Shown here: positions 1 to 4,602 of the stretch, one piece after another
How positions within the stretch are numbered: the stretch's first letter is position 1
Layout of the letters: the number at the start of each line of letters is the position of its first letter
From: Bacteroidota bacterium
Lineage (GTDB): Bacteria > Bacteroidota > Rhodothermia > Rhodothermales > UBA10348
NCBI GenBank assembly: GCA_022571135.1
Contig: JACZYK010000201.1
Location: 1 to 5,490 of the forward strand
Length of the DNA stretch: 5,490 nt
Reading direction: 5' to 3'
Program-made: the position numbers and the translations under genes
Notes under the pieces: model-generated
Databases searched by the model: none
What the model was told of the DNA's origin: nothing
What the model saw: the letters and a program-made list of their open reading frames with translations, nothing else

Positions 1-275
1 ACGCCCGCGTTGCACAAGAGTATGTCCAAAGCCCCGAAGCGATCCACGCACGTGTCGATCATGCGCTCGTTGTCGCTCCGGTTGCTCACGTCCGCTTCGA
101 CAAAAAGGGCTTCTCCGCCAGCCGCGGAAATCTCCTCGACCGCTGAAAGTCCCTCTTCGCGGAGGATATCGGCTACTACAACGCGGGCGCCTTCCTGAGC
201 GAAACGCAACGCGCAGCTTCTACCGATACCCTGGCCGGCGCCCGTAATCAAGGCAGTTTTGTTTTCAAGTCTCAT
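1..275 (-). CDS. Short-chain dehydrogenase/reductase (SDR), N-terminal part, runs off the window edge
   Basis: This is the first 91 codons of a classical SDR, an NAD(P)-dependent cytoplasmic oxidoreductase. The Rossmann glycine motif TGAGQGIG lies at residues 11-18. Strand beta-2 ends in an acidic residue (VVVAD, Asp36), which in this family usually favours NAD over NADP. An ADVS element with Asp62 and a CNAG motif (residues 88-91) follow. The catalytic Ser-Tyr-Lys region lies beyond the window. The ATG sits only four bases after the stop of the upstream dehydrogenase gene and has no clear Shine-Dalgarno site, so translational coupling is likely. It is the third gene of the minus-strand operon. 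By context it could be the sugar dehydrogenase or the 2-keto-3-deoxy-aldonate dehydrogenase of the pathway; the N-terminus alone cannot decide this. Confidence 0.9.
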   Translation of the reverse strand, partial: MRLENKTALITGAGQGIGRSCALRFAQEGARVVVADILREEGLSAVEEISAAGGEALFVEADVSNRSDNERMIDTCVDRFGALDILLCNAG

Positions 276-279
276 GGCG

Positions 280-1371
280 TCAGTCAAATGATACGCCCGT
301 GTAATTAGCAATCTCGCGCAGGTCCTCGATAACGGGCATGACTAGCGGTACGCCCTCCTGCACTCGTATTTTTTCCGCTTCTCTCTCCGGATCGCCCGGG
401 ACGAGAGGCCCGTCCGTACCGGGAGCCGGCTTGGTAGCCCTGAAGACCCTGATCCATTCGTCTATTTGCTCCTTGAATTCGTCCGGCTCGATGAATCCAT
501 CAATTCGCATGGCACCGAAGAAATGACCGATCCCTTTGCCCACGCTCCGGTCCGGTGTCTCCAGGCGCAGCGTAAATGGCGGAGCAAAAGGACCGCAGTT
601 GGCCCCGCTCAGGACACAGCACAGAATATCCACCATCGTTGCCATACAGTACCCCTTGTGGCCCCCGTGCAGGCGATCGGATCCGAGCGGGAGTAATGCA
701 CCGCCGCGAAGCATGTCGCTCGGCTCATTTGATCCCATGCCTTCGCCGTCGATCATCCATCCGTCGGGCACGGGCTGAGCGGAGCGCCAGGCAATTTCAA
801 CTTTTCCGAAGGCAACTGTACTTGTCGCCATATCTATGACGATAGGTGGCTCCTTTTTCCCCGGAAAAGCGATGGCTATCGGATTCGTGCCCAGCATTGG
901 CTCGGCCCCCCAGAGCGGCGCTACGATTTTGGTGGAGTTCGTCATCGCGATCCCGATGAGATCACGCGTAAGCGCTTCGAGCACATAATAGCCTGCAATA
1001 CCGAAGTGGTTGGAATTGCAGACGCTGACCCAACCGGAGCCGTGTTCCTGGGCCTTCTCCATCGCGATTTCGTTGGCCCATGGCCCAACGACGAGCCCCA
1101 GCCCGTTGTCGCCGTCAACGGTCGCCGTGCTGGGAGTCTCGCGAACAATTGAAATATCTGGTGTCGGATTGATGCGCCCTTCGGTGAGCAGTTCGAAATA
1201 GGTGTGCAGCCGCGCCACGCCGTGCGAATCGATACCGCGGCGATCCGAGGCATCGAGTACAGAAGCGGCAAGGATAGCGTCTTTCTCTGGGACACCGAAG
1301 TGTATAAATACGCACTTCGAGAAGTCGCGGAGGAATTCGAGCGGGAAATTACGGACCTCTACGTCAGCCAT
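280..1371 (-). CDS. Ldh2-family malate/L-lactate-type dehydrogenase
   Basis: A complete 363-residue protein of the Ldh2/MDH2 family of NAD(P)-dependent 2-hydroxyacid oxidoreductases, which is unrelated to classical Rossmann lactate dehydrogenases. Its length is normal for the family. Family signatures seen are DSHGVARL (48-55, with His50), NSNHFG (119-124, with His122), GTNPIA (161-166), DMATS (180-184) and HGGHKGY (235-241). PGDPE (326-330) is the usual motif near the C-terminus. Members act on malate, L-lactate, sulfolactate, ureidoglycolate, 2,3-diketogulonate and cyclic imines, so the substrate cannot be read from motifs. The gene follows the lactonase by 85 bases and precedes the SDR by four. 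A role in oxidising the L-lactate released by the FAH hydrolase is plausible but inferred. The ATG at 1371 has only a weak GGA upstream; no better start is visible. Confidence 0.93.
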   Translation of the reverse strand: MADVEVRNFPLEFLRDFSKCVFIHFGVPEKDAILAASVLDASDRRGIDSHGVARLHTYFELLTEGRINPTPDISIVRETPSTATVDGDNGLGLVVGPWANEIAMEKAQEHGSGWVSVCNSNHFGIAGYYVLEALTRDLIGIAMTNSTKIVAPLWGAEPMLGTNPIAIAFPGKKEPPIVIDMATSTVAFGKVEIAWRSAQPVPDGWMIDGEGMGSNEPSDMLRGGALLPLGSDRLHGGHKGYCMATMVDILCCVLSGANCGPFAPPFTLRLETPDRSVGKGIGHFFGAMRIDGFIEPDEFKEQIDEWIRVFRATKPAPGTDGPLVPGDPEREAEKIRVQEGVPLVMPVIEDLREIANYTGVSFD

Positions 1372-1456
1372 CTGGAGTTCCGATCATGGTTTGTGAAACG
1401 CGTCCGGATCATTCCTGTGGGACAAAACGGTTTCTCAAAGATAAGCCGCCGTGGCA

Positions 1457-2317
1457 TTACGCTGTGAGTCGATAAACGCGTTCGGCATTTGAAGAGAACA
1501 GTTTATCCCGATCCTGCTCCGAGAGGCTGTGCGCCAGCCGAATGACCAGTTCCATCCACTCTGAATAGGTCCCTGCCAGACGGAGCACCGGCCAGTCTCC
1601 TCCAAACATGATCCTGTCCGGTCCGAATACCTCGACGGCATGCTCGAGATACGGCATGACCTGCTCGATCGTCCACGTGTCATGATCGGCTTCGGTGAGG
1701 ACGCCTGATAATTTGCAGACTACGTTCGGAAGCGAGGCCAATGCCCTGATGTGCTCCCGCCAGGGATCCAGCTGCCCATCCCGAATCGCCGGCTTGCCGA
1801 TATGATCGAGAACAAAGAGAACCCTCGGACACCTGTCCACAAGTCGAATCAGGCTCTCCAACTGAAAGTGATATATGCAAGCGTCAAATGTCAGGCCGAA
1901 TTCGGCGAGCTTTTGTACGCCTTCCACGAAGCCGGGCCGAAGGCAGAACTCGACGTCAGGCTCTCCCTGTAATAGTCGCCGTACTCCTTTGACGAGAGGT
2001 CGCTCGGCCAGCCAGGTCAGGAGCCCATGAACCGCTTCACCTTTTTCCAGGGAAGCGTGGGCGACAATGCCCCGGATTCTCTCGTCACGGTTCGCCAGTT
2101 CGGTGATCCACTCGAGCTCGTCTTGCGAGATCCGATCATCCATCGCACCAGTGCACTCGATGAAGACGAACCCCTTCACCTCGTAGCCGCGCGTGTCTTC
2201 GTCGAAGTCATCGAGTACGTATGATCGGTTTAGAGCGGGAAGACCGTTCAGCCAGGGATAATCGAGACGGTCAACGTCCCAGAGATGCACGTGTGTATCG
2301 ATCATGTGATAATCCAT
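1457..2317 (-). CDS. Amidohydrolase-family sugar lactonase (L-fuconolactonase/L-rhamnonolactonase type, COG3618)
   Basis: A TIM-barrel amidohydrolase_2 protein of 286 residues, a normal length for COG3618, whose characterised members hydrolyse sugar lactones such as L-fucono-1,4-lactone. The metal-site motif DTHVH is at 7-11, followed by LWD. GVRRLLQ (111-117), DHIGKP (171-176), CKLSG (201-205) and FGGDWP (238-243, with the barrel-end Asp241) are typical, and the C-terminus has the usual NAERVYRL (277-284). It is the first gene of the minus-strand operon and diverges from the SDR pseudogene and FAH hydrolase. That neighbourhood supports L-fucono- or L-rhamnonolactone as substrate; another lactone is possible. 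Start choice is open. The ATG at 2317 has GGGCGG immediately adjacent, which is too close. The ATG four codons later (2305) has GGATGG about eight bases upstream and still keeps the whole DTHVH motif. Confidence 0.9.
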   Translation of the reverse strand: MDYHMIDTHVHLWDVDRLDYPWLNGLPALNRSYVLDDFDEDTRGYEVKGFVFIECTGAMDDRISQDELEWITELANRDERIRGIVAHASLEKGEAVHGLLTWLAERPLVKGVRRLLQGEPDVEFCLRPGFVEGVQKLAEFGLTFDACIYHFQLESLIRLVDRCPRVLFVLDHIGKPAIRDGQLDPWREHIRALASLPNVVCKLSGVLTEADHDTWTIEQVMPYLEHAVEVFGPDRIMFGGDWPVLRLAGTYSEWMELVIRLAHSLSEQDRDKLFSSNAERVYRLTA

Positions 2318-2337
2318 CCGCCCATCATTACAGGATT

Positions 2338-2356
2338 TCAGGGCATGTTAACCTCC
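2338..2356 (-). promoter_or_regulatory. Strong ribosome binding site with a two-codon ORF in the lactonase leader
   Basis: Read on the minus strand, GGAGG (2356-2352) is followed after five bases by ATG (2346), one CCC codon and TGA (2340-2338). It is the best Shine-Dalgarno/start spacing in this part of the window, yet the frame stops after Met-Pro and is out of register with the lactonase. It could be a minimal upstream ORF, the remnant of an older start lost to an indel, or chance. Confidence 0.3.
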
Positions 2357-2366
2357 ACGGTTTTAA

Positions 2367-2382
2367 ACTACTATATGGTAGT
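2367..2382. promoter_or_regulatory. Candidate operator: near-perfect 16-bp palindrome
   Basis: The sequence ACTACTATATGGTAGT is self-complementary at seven of eight base pairs; the exception is T2372 opposite G2377. It lies in the spacer between the divergent lactonase and SDR/FAH arms, 50 bases from the lactonase start, where one regulator could control both. It overlaps a shorter inverted repeat, TGG-TAGT-CCA (2376-2385), loosely like sites of FadR-type GntR repressors. No regulator gene is in the window, so the assignment is speculative. Confidence 0.35.
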
Positions 2383-2408
2383 CCAGACGTTTTCGTTCGG
2401 TAGAGTCG

Positions 2409-2704
2409 GTGTACAGTCTCGATGGGAAAACAGCCATAATTACCGGAGTCGGCCCGGGAATCGATGCAAGGCGATCGCTCCGGGACGCGTACACACGCCG
2501 TTCGTTGACGATTATCTGGCCACTCACTACCCGGGCCGCGAGAGCGAGATGTATGAGAGGCTGAGCAAAACTCAGCCGATTGGTCGGATGGGAACACCGG
2601 ATGAGATAGCCGGCCTGGCGCTCTATCTCTGTTCTGATGAAGCAGCCTTCATCACGGGAGCGATTTTCCCTATCGACGGGGGATTTGTAACGGTCAAACC
2701 CTGA
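2409..2704 (+). pseudogene. SDR pseudogene (2-keto-3-deoxy-L-fuconate dehydrogenase type) with internal deletion and frameshift
   Basis: Two ends of one SDR gene lie next to each other in different frames. From a possible GTG at 2409, one frame reads YSLDGKTAIITGVGPGI, a perfect SDR N-terminus including the TGxGxxGI nucleotide motif, up to about 2462. From about 2465 a second frame reads CKAIAPGRVHTPFVDDYL, continues through KTQPIGRMGTPDEIAGLAL and LYLCSDEAAFITG to IDGGF, and stops at 2704; this is the standard SDR C-terminal third. Roughly 155 residues, including the catalytic Ser/Tyr/Lys, are missing compared with a ~250-residue family member. The C-terminal wording (RVHTPFVDDYL, KTQPIGRMG) resembles SDRs of L-fucose catabolic clusters, by recall. 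It sits 41 bases before the FAH hydrolase, presumably once one operon. The second frame is open back to 2285, but that stretch is non-coding leader. The gene cannot make a working dehydrogenase as read; an assembly error is the alternative. Confidence 0.85.
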
Positions 2705-2745
2705 TTTCCAACGGACGACATCCGAATACACAATCCATAATTACG

Positions 2746-3606
2746 ATGAAACTGATCCGCTTTGGACAGCCCGGACAAGAGAGGCCCGGCCTCCTGCTTG
2801 AAAACGGTGACCGCGTTGACGTGTCCAAAGAATTCCGGGACTATGACGAGGCGTTTTTCCGCGACGGCGGACTGGAGAAATTGAAAGACTTGCTCGAGTG
2901 CCAGGCCCGCGGTCTGCCCGCCGCCTCCAGCGACGCCCGTCTCGGCCCTCCTATCGCCCGGCCGAGCAAACTCATCTGCATCGGACTGAATTATGCGGAT
3001 CACGCCGCCGAGTCGGGCGCACAGGTGCCCGACGAGCCTGTCATCTTCTTCAAGGCTACGAGCGCGATCGTGGGTGCGAACGACGACGTCATTATTCCAA
3101 AAAACAGCACGAAAACCGATTGGGAAGTCGAACTCGGAGTCGTGATTGGTCGAAAAGCGTCATACGTCTCCCGGGAAGACGCCCTGGAATATGTCGCCGG
3201 TTATGTCTTGCACAACGACTACTCTGAACGAGATTTCCAAATGAAGCGAAAAGGGCAGTGGGTGAAAGGGAAAAGCTGCGACACCTTCGCGCCGCTCGGG
3301 CCGTTCCTCGCCACGAAAGACGAAGTTCAGGGTGTGCAGAAGCTGGGCATGTGGCTTTCGGTTAACGGAGAGATGAAGCAGCAGGGTTCTACGGCCAACA
3401 TGATATTCGATGTCCCGACGCTCGTCAGCTACGTCAGTCAGTTCATGTCGCTCCTTCCGGGAGACGTCATCTCAACGGGCACGCCCGCTGGCGTAGGACT
3501 CGGTTTCGATCCGCCTCAGTACCTCAAAGACGGAGACGTCGTCGAATTCGGAATCGATGGACTCGGGACTTCGCGGCAGCATCTGCGGGCGTTCAGATCC
3601 AGTTGA
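2746..3606 (+). CDS. FAH-family hydrolase, probable 2,4-diketo-3-deoxy-L-fuconate/L-rhamnonate hydrolase
   Basis: A complete 286-residue fumarylacetoacetate hydrolase (FAH) family protein with a ~70-residue N-terminal extension and the catalytic FAH domain from about residue 74. Visible motifs are IGLNYADHAAE (79-89, the lid His86/Glu89 pair), FFKA (101-104), DWEVELGVVIG (125-135, metal ligands Glu127 and Glu129), NDYSERDFQ (157-165, third ligand Asp158), KGKSCDTFAPLGP (174-186) and STGTPAGVG (243-251). All expected active-site residues are present. The family cleaves C-C bonds of acylpyruvates using Mg2+ or Mn2+. In the non-phosphorylative L-fucose and L-rhamnose routes such an enzyme splits the 2,4-diketo-3-deoxy acid to pyruvate and L-lactate. 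The adjacent SDR remnant and the divergent lactonase support that role. Pipelines often label this group ureidoglycolate lyase, which does not suit the context. No clear Shine-Dalgarno site precedes the ATG. Confidence 0.92.
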   Translation: MKLIRFGQPGQERPGLLLENGDRVDVSKEFRDYDEAFFRDGGLEKLKDLLECQARGLPAASSDARLGPPIARPSKLICIGLNYADHAAESGAQVPDEPVIFFKATSAIVGANDDVIIPKNSTKTDWEVELGVVIGRKASYVSREDALEYVAGYVLHNDYSERDFQMKRKGQWVKGKSCDTFAPLGPFLATKDEVQGVQKLGMWLSVNGEMKQQGSTANMIFDVPTLVSYVSQFMSLLPGDVISTGTPAGVGLGFDPPQYLKDGDVVEFGIDGLGTSRQHLRAFRSS

Positions 3607-3779
3607 GATCGCACCGTTCGGATCCGGGAGAATTCGCCCCGCACAATCTTCGTCCATCTGTCGGTGAGCAACACTCCGACGCGGGGATGTGCCCTGCTAA
3701 ACGCTAGATAAATTCATTTTCTTCGTCGTGAGCAAGGTGTGTACTTTATCCCACGGTTTCACACTCCTCTTCAACCGCG

Positions 3780-4286
3780 ATGCCACCGACCGTCGAACCC
3801 ATAGACAAAATTGTCGTCGCTCTCAGCGGCCGCCTGGTTAACCCTCGGGTCATCCACGAAGCAGTTCGTTTTTCCCGCCTACTGGATGCGAAGCTCTATG
3901 CGGTCCATATTAAATTTCCAGGGGCGGGTGATTTGACCATGATGATGGATCCGCTTCCCGTTTACACGGAGGAGGATCTGCGCGAGATCGTGGAGCTCCT
4001 TTTAAGACAAGTCAACGAGAACGTGGCAGCCAAGGAGATCAAGATCAATCTCAGGGAAGAAGCCAAAGATTGGATCATTCGAAAGACCTGCCACGACCGC
4101 TCCTATGGAGCGCGTCCACTGCGCCGGGCCATTCAACGATACATTGAAGATTCCCTCGCCGAGCTTATTATTGAGGGGAAATTGAAGGAAAAGCAGACCC
4201 TGACCATTTATCTGGAGGGTGACGCACTCTACTATCGACCCAAGGGCTCTCAAAAGCAGGGAGTACCTCTTTCTTACACGGTCTAG
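3780..4286 (+). CDS. Chimeric ORF: universal stress protein N-terminus joined in frame to ClpC/ClpB C-terminal domain
   Basis: The 168-residue frame joins two unrelated families. Residues 1 to about 65 look like the first half of a UspA domain: a beta strand (KIVVALSG, 10-17), a helix of the HEAVRFSRLL type (26-35), a second strand (KLYAVHIKF, 38-46), then a linker. The C-terminal Usp half with the ATP-binding G-x2-G-x9-G(S/T) motif is absent. From about residue 65 it is the AAA+ D2-small domain of a ClpC/ClpB-type unfoldase: EDLREIVELLLRQVN, KTCHDRSYGARPLRRAIQRY (102-121, with the sensor-2 motif GARPLRR at 110-116), then YIEDSLAELI. The Walker A, Walker B and sensor-1 parts of that ATPase are missing, so neither half should work as its parent does. 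No Shine-Dalgarno site is evident at 3780. The likeliest reading is a contig misjoin or rearrangement, not an evolved fusion; the frame itself is clearly open. Confidence 0.85.
   Translation: MPPTVEPIDKIVVALSGRLVNPRVIHEAVRFSRLLDAKLYAVHIKFPGAGDLTMMMDPLPVYTEEDLREIVELLLRQVNENVAAKEIKINLREEAKDWIIRKTCHDRSYGARPLRRAIQRYIEDSLAELIIEGKLKEKQTLTIYLEGDALYYRPKGSQKQGVPLSYTV
3966..3989 (+). other. Probable breakpoint between Usp-like and ClpC-like sequence
   Basis: These eight codons encode TEEDLREI. The preceding residues (MMMDPLPVY) belong to the Usp-like part and the following ones (VELLLRQVN) to the ClpC small domain. The octapeptide fits both: ClpC proteins commonly have a PLTxEDLxxIV-like stretch here, and a Usp linker can have the same composition. 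A short shared sequence of this kind is where assemblers or microhomology recombination join unrelated DNA. The exact base cannot be fixed without parental sequences. Confidence 0.6.
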
Positions 4287-4300
4287 CCTGATTTATGCGG

Positions 4301-4340
4301 TCGTGCATTCGTGCTTTTGTGCCGTCGTGCGATCGTCCTC
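4301..4340 (+). repeat. Degenerate 8-base tandem repeat, about five units
   Basis: Units tcgtgcat, tcgtgctt, ttgtgccg, tcgtgcga and tcgtcctc follow each other without gaps. The consensus is T-Y-G-T-G-C-N-N, and the last unit is diverged. A sixth weak unit (ttatgcgg, 4293-4300) may precede them. The repeat starts 15 bases after the stop codon. It is a short microsatellite-like array of unknown role and is not a CRISPR, since no spacers are present. Confidence 0.65.
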
Positions 4341-4383
4341 TCTTCCCAGTCTTGTGTCGATTCTTGTTGGAAAGCCGACCAAG

Positions 4384-4414
4384 CCCATCAAATGGGGAAA
4401 TAGACTGTTTTTTT
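4384..4414 (+). terminator. Weak terminator candidate after the clpC-type tail
   Basis: A 5-bp stem (CCCAT at 4384-4388 with ATGGG at 4392-4396, three-base loop) is followed by 11 bases and then seven T residues (4408-4414). The stem is short and the gap to the T run is longer than in a classical intrinsic terminator, so this is a tentative call. Confidence 0.25.
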
Positions 4415-4464
4415 GCCCAGGGAGAATGGACTCAGTTTAATGCGAGAAGGTCCTCTCAGTTGCG

Positions 4465-4482
4465 CCCATAAGGCTTTATGGG
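4465..4482 (+). other. Hairpin, 7-bp perfect stem with GGCT loop
   Basis: CCCATAA (4465-4471) pairs with TTATGGG (4476-4482) around a four-base loop. With one bulged G the stem can extend by a further G-C pair. Only three T residues follow (4488-4490), so a terminator role is doubtful. It may be part of a bamA leader if transcription starts upstream of it. Confidence 0.4.
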
Positions 4483-4534
4483 GCTGCTTTCCAGGGGTTT
4501 CAGCCGAGCTAACGACAACCTATCAGCACGACAG

Positions 4535-4559
4535 CAGGGCGTGACGAAGCCACGCCCTG
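4535..4559 (+). other. Strong hairpin upstream of bamA, 9-bp perfect GC-rich stem
   Basis: CAGGGCGTG (4535-4543) pairs perfectly with CACGCCCTG (4551-4559) around the seven-base loop ACGAAGC. It is the strongest stem in the intergenic region and ends 43 bases before the proposed bamA start. No T run follows on the plus strand, so it is not a standard intrinsic terminator in that direction. It could be factor-dependent termination, a transcript-end stabiliser or a leader structure. Confidence 0.55.
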
Positions 4560-4563
4560 AAGG

Positions 4564-4593
4564 TTGCTCTTGGACTCTATTGCAAGATAAAAT
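4564..4593 (+). promoter_or_regulatory. Candidate sigma-70-type promoter for bamA
   Basis: TTGCTC (4564-4569) and TAAAAT (4588-4593) are separated by 18 bases; the -10 box matches the consensus TATAAT at five of six positions. The predicted transcript start would fall about at 4600. That implies a near-leaderless message from ATG 4603 or a later start codon. This is pattern matching only. Confidence 0.3.
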
Positions 4594-4602
4594 TGAGCAG
4601 CC

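Larger units (their letters stand above)
4287..4602 (+). other. Intergenic region between the clpC-type tail and bamA
   Basis: This 316-base stretch has no convincing coding frame. It holds a degenerate 8-base tandem repeat just after the stop codon, a small stem followed at a distance by seven T residues, two clear hairpins (stems of 7 and 9 bp) and a sigma-70-like promoter candidate just before bamA; each is listed separately. I recognise no riboswitch or known small RNA family in it. Confidence 0.7.

Noticed and set aside
466..839. Several overlapping plus-strand open frames opposite the Ldh2-type gene
   Set aside because: All are low-complexity shadows of the minus-strand gene, whose motifs are complete.
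2285..2464. Open frame upstream of the SDR C-terminal part, starting with an ATG at 2285
   Set aside because: It runs antisense through the lactonase start and the divergent spacer, and over 2409-2462 another frame carries the true SDR N-terminus. It is open by chance.
2623..3003. 126-codon antisense frame over the SDR remnant and FAH start
   Set aside because: No domain is recognisable and it overlaps two well-supported plus-strand segments; it is a shadow frame.
3588..3626. Short direct repeat GTTCAGATCC / GTTCGGATCC flanking the FAH stop codon
   Set aside because: Ten bases with one mismatch and no associated element; this is expected by chance.
3607..3779. Spacer before the Usp-like start, with a TACTTTAT element at 3742-3749 resembling a Bacteroidota -7 box
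   Set aside because: The match is imperfect and no convincing -33 element sits at the right distance, so I do not call a promoter.
4301..4340. Octamer array considered as a CRISPR remnant
   Set aside because: Units are 8 bases, contiguous and without spacers, and no cas genes are present.
4505..4520. CGAGCTAACGACAACC matches a universally conserved 16S rRNA segment (antisense) with one mismatch
   Set aside because: The similarity does not extend on either side into recognisable 16S sequence, so I treat it as coincidence or at most a tiny relic; no rRNA gene is present.
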